60,000 bases of DNA from Cryptomeria japonica (Eukaryota; Streptophyta; Pinopsida; Cupressales; Cupressaceae). The DNA is taken from the NCBI RefSeq assembly GCF_030272615.1, contig NC_081411.1, forward strand, positions 42,649,140 through 42,709,139. The letters run 5' to 3'. Made by a program: the position numbers and the translations under genes. Positions 22,661 through 34,172 of this stretch are shown piece by piece (position 1 is the stretch's first letter; each line of letters opens with the position of its first letter). The notes under the pieces are model-generated. The model saw only the letters and a program-made list of their open reading frames with translations, ran no database searches and had not been told where the DNA came from.

Positions 22661-24113
22661 TGTGTGAGGAAAAAAAAGTGAGACTAGGTTAACATGCCCT
22701 AATCCTACCTCTTGTCACACATTACAGAATAAAACAAGAATGCAGATGCATACCTGGAGTCAAAATCTGAGTGGAAATGTTCGGGATGGGGGTGCGGGCG
22801 CCACTGTCCTGATTCTGCACCTGAAACTGCACCGGAAACTGCTGTTTTGCACTCTGGAAACTGTCAGAAATGCTGTCTGTCAGGAGGACCAGGGTGCCCA
22901 GCGCCTCTGTCCCAGGGACCAGGGCACCCAGCGCCCCTATCCTGGCACGACCAGGGCACCCCACGCCCCTGTCCTAGTATTCTGCTCTGCAATTTGGTGT
23001 GGGGTGCTGTCTCGACCTGCTTTTTCCGGATCTGCAACCTGCGGCATCGTCCGAGTCTCGAAACCTACACTTATATCTGAAAAAGGTGTTTGGGCAGCTA
23101 TATAGGGTTTTGCCTTAGTCAAACCCCCGCTTCGGTGATTTCCACCTCCATGAATAGCCAAGTTGTATTGTAAAAGTAATGTGTGTGCAGACCTTGTGTG
23201 TGTGCAAGATCTAAAATGCAAGCAAGCAAACTAGAGCAACCTAGAAAGTAAACCCTAATTGCTTGTAAATGATAATGTAAATGCTCTAAATCAAGATGCA
23301 AAGTGATCTAAAGCATGAATAAATGAGATATTGAAGCTTATGCAAAGACATGAAAACAACATGAAATCATACCCAACCCTCAAGGGAGGGGTACAAGCCA
23401 ATCTTCAGTCGGTAATCTCCTATTGTTCTTCAATGTCTTCCAAGCCCTAAATGAATGAATGGATTTGATAAATGCTTGATAGAGGGATGTTGAAAGTTGT
23501 TGAAGTCTTCAAAGATCTGCTCTTTCGCTGCATATCAGGTTCCTCAAAACAAAATTCGGATCCCTTCAAATGAAGAAAGAGAGCTCTTATGTATGAAACC
23601 CTAGGTCGCAATTTCGTCTTTTGGCCGACCTAGAGATTGAATATCTCACCAATTTCTTGGGGTTAAGCTTTATTTTATGATTGGATCGTGCTCCTAAAAT
23701 TTCAGGAAAAATGTCCAGGACCGTGTGCACTCCGGGCGCCATGGTCCCGGCAACTTTTCACCAAATTTTCAGGGCCGTCAGATATGATGATTTTAGAGAG
23801 AATCCCGAAGTTACAGGTGATTTCGAGATGTTTTGACCCCCGAAATCAAGCCCCCAAGTTCAAAATAGGACTTAATTAGGGTTTTCGATTAGATGATGCA
23901 TTGGAGGAATAGCATGAAAAGGGGCACACTTTAACGAAAGGGCCCGACTTTATGATGTGGAGGATGATGAAATAGGACCTTAGACCTAATTAATTTGATT
24001 AATTAAGTGCTAAAGGGGAAATGTAATGCAAAATGCAACTGCGCCAAGGCGGGTGCTAAACTAGGTGTGAAATTGTACTGCTTTAGCAAGTGCGTACAAT
24101 TTACGATGCTACA
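22661..24113 (-). mobile_element. Solo LTR of the element G family, TSD AAGTC
   Basis: On the minus strand it starts TGTAGCATCGTAAATTGTAC and ends CCTCACACA. AAGTC is duplicated at 22656-22660 and 24114-24118, and the intact site is seen once at about 33340-33344 in the sister LTR of D. It keeps more CG dinucleotides than the G LTRs at 12447 and 58383, in line with its being younger. Confidence 0.93.
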
Positions 24114-24230
24114 AAGTCTACATATTTCAAGAATATATATATATATATATTAAAGAAATAGAAATTATAAAATTAAAAAAAAAAAAAAAAAACTTAAAAA
24201 AAAAATTGCAATGAAGAAAGAGAGAGGGCC

Positions 24231-24427
24231 CCAGCTATGGGCGGCGATGTCCACAGTCTGCGGGAGAGCCGCAGCTGTGGGCGGCGTCGTCCACAGTTTG
24301 CAGATCACCGCAGTTGTGGGTGGTGTCGTCCACAGTCTGCGGATCACCGCAGTTGTGGGCGGTGACGTCCATAGTCTACGGAAGCGCCGCAGCCGTGGGT
24401 GGAGCTGTCCGTAGCTTGCGGGTGTTC
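24231..24427. repeat. GC-rich array of five 39-bp hairpin units in 5' LTR of D
   Basis: Units start near 24231, 24269, 24308, 24347 and 24387. A typical unit is CCGCAGCTGTGG, a 10-base loop, CCACAG and TCTGCGG, so it folds into a nested hairpin. The GC-rich island stands in AT-rich LTR sequence. The 3' LTR has about six units (33479-33718). Confidence 0.8.
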
Positions 24428-24623
24428 CGCCCCCCTCCTCCCTCCTCCTCCATGGATCGCCTAGCTTGGCCCTGCGTGAAACTCCAAACCCCCACCGTGG
24501 CAGTAAAAAAAAAAAGCGCCGCCTCCCATGACCGTCGCTTCCCCACACCTGCACACACATTCACCAAAAAAAAAGACATTACACTCACACACAACACACA
24601 CAAAATAAGAATATCACACACAT

Positions 24624-24650
24624 GCCCTAACCCTAATTTCGGGTTAGGGC
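24624..24650. repeat. Telomere-like palindrome in LTR of D
   Basis: GCCCTAACCC and GGGTTAGGGC form 10-bp arms around a 7-base loop. The copy in the 3' LTR (33912-33938) has one mismatched end base. The arms contain the plant telomere words CCCTAA and TTAGGG, only 1-2 units each. Confidence 0.75.
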
Positions 24651-24852
24651 AAAATACAAATTGGAATAACAAAAAAGAATATGTGAGGTAAAAAAAAATA
24701 AAAAAAGGAAAAGAGGGAGATTAGAGTTAGCTCATGAACCCTCTTGGGTTCTTTTTAAAGTAAATAAAGAAAAAGAACTCCATTAATCCTTGGATATAAG
24801 CATATGTGTGTGTGTGTGTGTGTGAATATATTTTTACAATCCCTCACACTTG

Positions 24853-24855
<3 letters not shown>

Positions 24856-24902
<47 letters not shown>
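24856..24902. repeat. AT dinucleotide microsatellite
   Basis: Roughly 22 AT repeats in the 5' LTR of D, shortly after a TG run at 24805-24823. The 3' LTR has related runs at 34099-34118 and 34140-34169. Confidence 0.95.
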
Positions 24903-24906
<4 letters not shown>

Positions 24907-25471
24907 CAATTAAATTTTATATTTATATGGAAATTAAAATAGTTAATTGTAAATTAATTAATGCACTTTTAATTATTATATGAATGTAGAAGCATTTTAA
25001 TAAGATGTTTTTAAAACTCTTGGGGAGGATAAATCCTTAGGGAATTAAAATGACATATGTAGGGTCAAGTTGGCCCCTTTTAAATTTTAATTAATGAGGT
25101 AATTTAATTAATGAAAATTTTGTTTGATAGGTTTATTTAACTTAAGAGCTAGGGCAAATTTATTTAGACCCTAGGCAATTAGAGAACTATAAGAGATTAT
25201 TAATATCCCCTATCAATTAATGTTGAGGTTATTTGTTAAGTGCGTTTAATTATTTATTAATGGAAGATAAATTTTAATTTTGTTGGAGAATTATAATCCC
25301 ATTTTTTAACTTAGATGGTTTTTCGCCAAGTTGGTGTAGTTATTGAAATCACTCAAAACATAGTTAAGACTAAACTAGTTTTGCATTATTTTAATTAGGT
25401 TAGTTGTATTAGGTTAAGTATTTAAAAAAAATTTAATTCCGTTTGTGTCCAAAAGTTTGGGCATGACATTT

Positions 25472-25483
25472 TGGTATCAGAGC
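25472..25483 (+). other. Primer binding site of element D, initiator tRNA-Met type
   Basis: TGGTATCAGAGC lies three bases after the 5' LTR end and is complementary to the 3' end of plant initiator tRNA-Met (...GCTCTGATACCA). Confidence 0.92.
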
Positions 25484-25648
25484 AAGGTTTCCAACACTAG
25501 GAACCTTACTCCATTATGTTTCGCTATAAATATTTAATTAATTAAATTATATTTATTTTTATTATATATATATTTTTTAATTAGTTAAAATATTTCTCCA
25601 AAAAAGAAATATTTATTTATTTCATTTTATTTTTATTATCTTAAAAGG

Positions 25649-28600
25649 ATGCCTCCAACCATGCGACAAGCTCGCAAATGTGGTAGAGGCCCTAGGTGTG
25701 AATGCATGGCATGCAAAGAGGTCAATAGGGAGGAATCGGTTCCGGAAGTGAACCCAGAAGCTCCTCCCGAACAACCAGTTGACCCGAACCAAGACATCTT
25801 GGTAGCTCTACAGAACCTGATTGGCATAGTTCAGGATAGGCTTCTGACAATAGATCATAATGTTGAGAACTAGGACTCAGGAAGCCGTAGAACAGTAGAA
25901 CGGGAGCGGAGTAGGAGTCCACCTCCTAATCCCGTAGAGAGTCAGGCTGGGCATGAGCCCGAGTCCATTCACCTACCAGCACCACCTCCAGTCGTAGCAC
26001 CAGTGTATTATGAGAGGGCACGTCGGGATCCAGGGGATCTAATCAGAGAGGTTATGCGTCTTCAGCCACCATCTTTTGGGGGATCTACCAATGGGGTAGA
26101 AGCAGAGGCATGGCTTTTGAGCCTAGATAGGTGCTTTGCATTGCGCTCTTATGAGAGAAATCTAAAAGCACGTGCAGCAGTCCACCTATTGCGAGGAATA
26201 GCCTCCACATGGTGGAGACAAGAAGAATATAAGTGTGGCTTAGTGGTAGATACTCTCACTTGGGAGATTTTCACATAAAGATTCAGGAAGTAGTACTTAT
26301 TAGAGCATTACAAACAGCATAGGGTGGATGAGTTCCATGACCTCTAGCAGAAGGGTCTTTCAGTGACCCAGTACGAGAACAAGTTCTTTGAACTCTTACC
26401 GTACGTAGACTACCTGAAAGATGACAAGCTTGTCATCAACCAATTTATCAGAGGGTTGAATTCTGGCATAGTAGGACCAGTGAGGATGGCCGCTCCAAGG
26501 AGCCTTCGAGTTGCCATGGAGAAGGCTTTGATAGCAGAGGAGATTCAAGTCAGACCCCAGGACTCGAGGGATCGGTTCCAGAACCGTAACCCTACACCCC
26601 AAACTTATGGGTTTCAAAAACCCCATTGGAAGGGTAACAACAGACACTCATCAGGGTTCTCCAAACCCCCTCCTCCGCAGCAGTCACAACAAAACCAGAG
26701 GCAAAGGCCTCCACAGAGTCAGCAGGGCATGAAACCCAAGTAGTGGCAGTCACAGGGTCAAAGGTGAGATCAGAGATCTCAGGCTCCTTACACACCTCCG
26801 GCGAGGACTCAGCAGTCCTCTAGGGGTGGGTATAGTGGTTCTAGTAGGATAGGGGGATAGTCTTTCTCCAGACCACAGGGAGTGCAGTTTCAGGCACGTG
26901 GCGCTTGCTTCACATGTGGAGCCATGGGACACATGGCGAGAGAATGTCCTCAGGGTCAGATGGCAGGTAGTCAGAGGATGGTAGCATCAGAGCTGACAGT
27001 TGGGGATATGGGCAAGTCCCATAGGGTCTTCGCAGCGGTTGACAACTGCCAGGTAGAGCATCAGGCCACGGTTATTGAGGTTGCAGGTATGATCAGAGGT
27101 AGTAGTGTATCTATATTATTCGATTCAAGAGCTACTGACTCTTTTATATCTTCATTGGTTGTGGAGCGTTGCGGGCTAGTGGAAATTAGACAAGAGGTCA
27201 GTTGGGAAGTGGAATTAGCTTCAGGGGCTAGAGTGTTAGTGGAATCAGAGGTTAGGGGATGTCAGCTTCAGATTGGTAATATCACCACCTTTGTAGACCT
27301 TAGAGTTACACCACTCGGATCATATGGCATCGTACTTGGCATGGATTGGCTTTATGCCCACAGAGCCAAGATGGATTTTCACCTGAAAAGGATCGAGTGT
27401 GAGGATGATCATGGTTCTCCCATAGTAATCACTGGAATTCAGAGACCCATGTCTCTTCGTATGATCTCCGCCATGCAGCTTAAGCGGAGCATGCGAAAGG
27501 GATGCCAGTTATTTGCCATCACCATTAGCGATAGAGAAGAAGAAGAAGAAAAGGAACCATCTATTGATGACCATTCTATCCTTAAGGTATTTTCAAACAT
27601 ATTTCCTTTAGAGTTACCCAGTATGCCACCCCATAGAGAGATTGATTTTTTTATAGACCTTGTTCTAGGAGCCAAACCAGTTTCAAGAGCACCATATAGG
27701 ATGACAACAAATGAGCTTAATGAGCTCAAGATGCAGCTTGAGGAACTCCTAGAGAAGGGCCACATTCATCCTAGTGTATCCCCTTGGGGTGCACCAGTCA
27801 TCTTCGTGAAGAAGAAGGACGGATCTCTCCAATTATGCATGGATTATCGTCAGTTGAACAAAGTAACCATCAAGAATCGATATCTGCTGCCTAGGATCGA
27901 CGATTTATTCAATCAACTTCAGGGTGCCAAAGTATTTTCCAAGATTGATCTAAAGTGAGGGTACCATCGGTTGAGGATAGTCGATAGTGATATCCACAAG
28001 GCTGTGTTTCACACTAGATATGGCCACTATGAGTTCATCGTGGTTCCATTCGGTCTTACGAATGCCCCAGTTATTTTCATGAGTCTCATGAATGGAGTAT
28101 TCCACACATTCCTTGACCATTTTGTGATTGTGTTTCTCGATGACATATTGATATATTCACGGAATGAGGAGGAGCATGAGGAGCACCTGAGACAGGTTTT
28201 GCAGTGTTTAAGGGATAATCAGTTGTATGGCAGTTTGTCGAAGTGTGCTTTCTTTAGAACAGAGGTCAAGTACCTTGGTCATGTTATATCTGGTGATAGG
28301 ATCTCAGTAAACCCATCGAAGATCAGAGCCATTATGGATTGGCCAGTGCCAACCAGTGTGACAGAGGTCAGGAGCTTCATGGGCTTAGCAGATTATTATC
28401 GACATTTTGTTGAGGGATTCTCTAGAGTCACTCATCCTGTTACTTCTCTTCAACGTAAAGGGAAGAAATTTGAGTGGACAGAGAAGTGCGAGAAGGCCTT
28501 TCAGGAACTTAAAAAGGTGCTTACTACCGCACCTATCCTTGTAGTGCCAAATCCTTCAGTTGATTTCATGGTTTGCATAGATGCTTCCCTAGAGGGTTTA

Positions 28601-30415
28601 GGAGCAGTCCTTATGTAGGGTGGTAGAGCTATAGCTTTTGAGTCTAGGAAACTCAAGACTCACGAAATTATTTACCCTACTCATGACCTTGAGCTTGCAG
28701 TAGTAGTGCATGCACTTGTGAGGTGGAGACATTTCCTTTTGGGTCATCATTTTGAGTTGCACTCAGACCATCAGAGCCTTCAGTACATATTCACTCAGCT
28801 GAACCTTAATGCACGTCAGATGAGATGGATGGAATTCTTGTGTGAGTATGATTTTGATGTTCGCTACATCAAAGGGAAAGAAAACGTAGTTGTAGATGCT
28901 TTGAGTAGGAGACGTCATGAGGTATACACCATATCTATGGGCATGGATTTGAGAGATCAGATAATGCAGCAGTTGCCAGAGGATGGATGGTATTTAGAGT
29001 TTTGCCAGGCTATATGATCTCAGGAAACATTAGAAAGGAAATATGTGGATTATTCCTTAGAGTCTGATGGATTATTACACCATAGAGGGTGCATCTATGT
29101 ACCTTCTTCTGGGGGATTGTGGGAGTTCATTATCATAGAGGCTCATAGAGCTCCTTATGCAGCACATCCCGGGATTAAGAAGATGCATGCAGACTTGAGG
29201 GAATTGTACCATTGGCTAGGAATGCGGCAGCTTATTATAGAGTTGGTAGCTCGATGCCTTGAGTGTCAGAGTGTCAAGGCGGAGCACCGCCATCCAGGTG
29301 GGTTGCTTCAATCTCATGCTATACCAGAGTGGAAGTGGGATACTATATCCATAGATTTCATCATTGGTCTCCCTATGTCATCTCGTCGCCATGATGCCAT
29401 CTTGGTGACGGTTGACAAGTTGACCAAAGTGGCCCACTTTTCACCAGTTCATACCACCTTCACAACACCACCAGTAGCATAGGTTTTCTTGTGAGACATT
29501 GTCAGACTTCATGGCGTTCCCCACAAGATTATTTTTGACAGGTATTCCCTCTTCACTTCTTCCTTTTGAAAGGCATTACAGGCAGCTATGGGTACCAAGC
29601 TCAATTTCAGTACAACCTACCATCCAGAAATGGATGGCCAGATAGAGAGGGTTAATCAGGTGTTAGAGGATATGCTTTGCATGTATGTCATGGATCACCA
29701 GACCAGATGGGAAGAGTACCTTCCCTTAGTGGAGTTTGCCTATAACAATGGGCATCACACATCTTTGGGGATGCCACCCTATCAGGCATTGTTTGGTAGA
29801 CCTTGTAGGACACCGTTGAGTTGGGACCGCATAGAGGACAGAGTTGCTATTGGTCTTGAGATAGTTTGGGATATGGAGCAGCAGGTGGATTTGATTAGGT
29901 AGCATCTTAGAGAGGCATAGGATAGACAGAAGAAATATGCAGATGTGAAGAGGATAGATTGTAGCTACTTGGTTGGAGATAGAGTCTTCTTGAGAGTGTG
30001 ACCGCATAAGAGTCCAATCCATTATGGAAAGGGTTCTAAGCTCGCACCTCAATTTGTAGGACCATTTGAAATCCTTGAGAGGATAGGACCAGTTGCCTAC
30101 CATTTAGCATTGCCATCTATCCTGTTGCACATCCACGATGTGTTTCATGTTTCAGTTTTGAGGAAGTATATCTATGATGAGTCTCATTTTCTAGATTGGG
30201 ATGCCTTGCAGGTGGAGTCGGACGGGAAGCTAGCTTTGGAGCCCATTCGCATTTTGGCACACCGGACGCTGGGCCTTTGAGGTCGAGAGCTGGACCAGGT
30301 TAGGGTCCAGTGGGATTGCTATGATGAGGTCACAACCTCATGGGAGGATGCAGCACGTATGAGATCACAGTACCCCCACCTTTTTGATGACCTCCAGAAG
30401 GAAGTTCATGCCTAG
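25649..30415 (+). pseudogene. Element D gag-pol with chromodomain, pseudogene by nonsense changes only
   Basis: A single frame of 1589 codons runs from ATG 25649 to TAG 30413 with no frameshift. Seventeen premature stops interrupt it (9 TAG, 7 TGA, 1 TAA), for example at 25871, 26276, 26741, 27956, 28616, 29015, 29480 and 30278. Domains in order: retrotransposon gag (about 26000-26560), a CX2CX4HX4C zinc knuckle (26906-26950), protease with DSR instead of DSG (27122-27130), RT with FLDD (28133-28144), RNase H (about 28560-28910), integrase (about 29130-29900) and a C-terminal chromodomain (about 30225-30400). The chromodomain places it among chromoviruses, nearest Tekay/Del. It would act in cytoplasmic particles and in targeted integration. 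The stop overlaps the polypurine tract. Confidence 0.93.
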
Positions 30416-30425
30416 AGGGGGAGGG
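30414..30425 (+). other. Polypurine tract of element D
   Basis: AGAGGGGGAGGG directly precedes the 3' LTR start TGTGAGG. Its first two bases are the last two of the gag-pol stop codon. Confidence 0.9.
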
Positions 30426-33217
30426 TGTGAGGCCCTACCCTGACTCATCCTGACATTTTCTATTATTTTCATATTGAGACTATTATGGATGCTTTATTTT
30501 ATGCATTATGGATTTAGAACCTATATGATTCCATGATTTGGGTCACATTGACATATATTGATGCTTCATTTTATGCATTATGATTATGAAACTTTATATG
30601 TTGCTAGAATATAATTATTTTGAAATGATGTATGTCAACATTGGACTTGCAGGACTTCATTTTGATGATAGAAATAGGATGCTTATTATATGAATGGTTC
30701 AATTTTGAGGATTATGATAATTGCTTATGTGGAATTGAATTGGAATATATGAAATATTGATTTATTATTGTCAATTGTATGAGTGTATGATGCGTAATGG
30801 AATTCATGTGTTTATTTATATATTTGTGATTATTTGGAATTACTAATGTGCTAATTGAGATGCGCAAGAAAATTATCCATGTGACTATGGAAATAATATG
30901 GAGAACCAAACCTAGACCAATGTACGTTTGTTAAGCTAGGGGTTGTCTATTTGGAGAGACAACACCCCATTTGTGTTGTATTTTATTTGTGAAAGTAAAT
31001 GATGCATGTGTGTTAATTTGATTTTATGTATATGTCTAATCCTACAAGAGACAAATTCCATGTGTGATTTTTTATATTGTATTTTATTGTGTCACTTGAC
31101 ACATGTGCTGATTAGTGTCATTGATTTTGACTTGTCTCTTGGAGGGAGTTTTGTTTCTACCAAAGCCATTCAAACACATGAGTGTGGTCCCAAATTTGCC
31201 TTGGGTAGGGAGTCTTGGGAGTGGTCAACTCAAGTTTGACCCGTAGGTTAACTTCAGTTGGGTTTCTAAGGGGTCAAATGGACTCTTAGGGTCAGTTTTA
31301 GGGCTTTTCCAAAGGTCCAAAGGGTATACCTATGGGTTAGGGGTATTTTAAAACATGTGACTACTCCCATGTGACTGTTTAGTCGCCTCAAAAAGTGGTT
31401 TTTCCAAGGTGAGCGAAAATTCAACTTAGAAGGTTCCTCCTAGGATAGACAACCTTCCCTTTTGATGTCAAACTCTCTTCTCCATCCTCTCTCACCTTTT
31501 CCCTTTCTAGTTTTAGCAACATGTAAGAGGTTGGGAAGAGCAACCAATGGGAACTCTCACCTTACCCAAGGGGTTGGGAAGTGTGAGAGAGGCCTTCTTA
31601 GGCAAGGATTAGGGACTTAGTGAGGAATCACCCACTCTCCATTGTTGGAGATTATGCATTTTTTTAAATTAGTTGTAGGATAGAATTTTTGGTGAAGTGT
31701 TGGTGAAAAGTTTGTGTGGATTTGGGCTGCTCATCCCCAACTAAGTCTATCATACCTATTGGCAGATTAAGTTTGGTTTTACTTCCTTTTAGTTATGTTG
31801 TTTATGTTGTTTGAAAGAAAGAAATTCTTGTATGTGGAGATGTGTATATGTAAATTGTTTTGTAGGTGAAAAATGTAAATTTTCCTTTCCTTGTTCCTTG
31901 TTTATGTGTTCTTGTTTTGGGAGTGTCCAAGGCCTCCTACTCTTGGGAGAGTAGGATGGTCTTGGGGTGGAAGAAGTATGACAACCTTGGGTGAGAGGCT
32001 CTCCTTATGGAGAGTGATCTCAAGGGTGTCCTTTGTGACCCTTGCTGCATAGCCTTTTGTATGCATTTGGGGGTCATAAGGGGAGAGAATATGGGCTTTA
32101 TGCCTTTGGGGGGCATAAGGGTGTGGAGATGAAAATTGTTGTATTTTGTTTTTCCATGAGGTGGCTAGAGTTGTATTATGCTTGCAGTCTCCCCAATGGT
32201 ATTTGGTCCACTTCCACCAGTGGAAAGTTCATCACAAGTTGTGGTGAGAGTGTAGCTTGGGTTGGGAAAATGCATGTTGTGAGTTTGACCTTTGTATGTT
32301 GTGTTTGTTTGTTTGTTTGTGACCCGTCTAGTGCTTGGTTCTCCAAGCTCGAGGGTGGCTTCTAGTAAGCCTAGGCTGGGAGGTGAGCTCTGCATGGTCA
32401 AGTTGTATTTTTATTACAGGTTGCTTGGGATGGGAAAGAAAAGATGAAGAGATTAGTTGCTGTTCTAAGTTGTAGAAAAAGTTTCAAATAAAAAAAAAAA
32501 TGTATTTATTTTGTAGCAAAAAAAAAGAGCCATTGTTGTATTTATTTTCCAAAAGAAAATAAGTGTATATATTTATTCATAGTCCTATGGAAGGGAAATT
32601 CTAGTTGGGGTTTCAAACCCATTTGTAATAATATTTACTTTGTTTTTTAATTTGCTTAAAGAAATGTATTTCTTCTATTTGGTTAAGTTTTGCAAAGGGA
32701 AGATGAAATATATGAGTTGTATTAAAATCCTCATTTACAAAAAAAGGAAATAAAGTTGTTGCATTTATATTTATTCTGCAAATAAAGGCTCATTTTATTC
32801 CTTATGCAAGATAGAAATGGTATATGAAAGCTCATACATTAGATTTTGGTTTTATTTATGCTACTACAATTAAATTAAATCTGTTATTTATTCTTTCATT
32901 TAATACAGAAAATAAATCCTATAGTAGTAGCTTATTTTATAAAAAAAAAGATTAGCATATAGTTCTAGTTTTATTTTGTTTACCAGAAAAGATTATATTT
33001 AAGCTTGTTGTTAGAATGCATTATAGATATTAGTTTCAAAATACTTAAAACAAAAAAAAACAGAATATAAAACATACATTTTCTAGCCTTATAAAAAAAA
33101 GGGATATTTTTCTTTTTAACATACTACAAGTTATATTAGAAAAATCTCTGTATGTATTTTTTTAAAGTTAAAAAGAAAACTCATAAGAATGCCTAATTGA
33201 GTTATAAAAAGAAAGGG

Positions 33218-33318
<101 letters not shown>

Positions 33319-33478
33319 CCATTTAAATGTCTTATTAGAAGTCTACATATTTCAAGAATTTATATATAAACATACTTATATATATATATATAATACATTT
33401 TAAAGAAATAGAAATTATAAAATTGAAATTAAAAAAAAAACTTAAAAAAAAAAATTGCAATGAAGAAAGAGAGAGGGC

Positions 33479-33718
33479 CGCAGCTGTGGGCGGCGACGTC
33501 CACGGTCTGTGGGAGTTAGCAGCTATGGGCGGCGACGTCCACGGTCTGCAGGAGCCCATAGCTATGGGCGGCGATGTCCATAGTCTGCAGGAGAGCTGCA
33601 GCTGTGGGTGACGGCGTCCACGGTCTGCGAGTCACCGCAGTTGTGGGTGGCGACGTCCACAGTCTGTGAAAGCGCCGCAGCCATGGGCGGAGCTATCCAT
33701 AGCCTGCGGGTGTTCCAC
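33479..33718. repeat. GC-rich array of six hairpin units in 3' LTR of D
   Basis: Units of about 39-40 bases match the five-unit array at 24231-24427. One unit reads CTATGG...CCATAG where others have CTGTGG...CCACAG, a paired change that keeps the stem. Confidence 0.8.
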
Positions 33719-34138
33719 CCCCCTCCTTCCTCCTCCTCCGTTGATCGCCCATCTCAGCCTGGCGCGAAACTCCAAACCCATGCCGTGGCAGTAAAAAAAA
33801 TAAGTGCCGCCTCCCATGGCCGCCGCTTCCCCACACCTGCACACACACTCACAAAAAAAAAAGGCATTACACTCACACACAACACACACAAAATAAGAAT
33901 ATCACACACATGCCCTAACCCTAATTTCGGGTTAGGGAAAAATACAAATTGGAATAACAAAAAAGAATATGTGAGGTAAAAAAAAATAAAAAGAGGAAAA
34001 GAGGGAGATTAGGGTTAGCTCATGAACCCTCTTGGGTTCTTTTTAAAGTAAATAAAGAAAAAGAACTCCATTAATCCTTGGATATAAGCATATATGTGTG
34101 TGTGTGTGTGTGTGTGTATTTACAATCCCTCACACTTG

Positions 34139-34172
<34 letters not shown>

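Larger units (their letters stand above)
19793..25468 (+). mobile_element. 5' LTR of element D (contains a solo LTR)
   Basis: It aligns with 30426-34755 along its whole length except for the insertion 22661-24113 with its duplicate and for simple-repeat length changes. Short reading frames inside it (for example near 21409) occur in both LTRs but resemble no protein and are taken as chance. Confidence 0.92.

Noticed and set aside
24211-24691. Overlapping frames in the GC-rich part of the LTR of D
   Set aside because: They arise from the tandem hairpin array; open frames on both strands are expected from such repeats.
20079-30909. Near-identical minus-strand frame of 65 codons at 20079-20276 and 30712-30909
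   Set aside because: It is duplicated only because it lies in the two LTRs of D.
21409-32401. Open frames of about 95-107 codons present in both LTRs of D
   Set aside because: Presence in both copies follows from LTR identity. The frames differ in length, have no recognisable motif and no sign of coding constraint.
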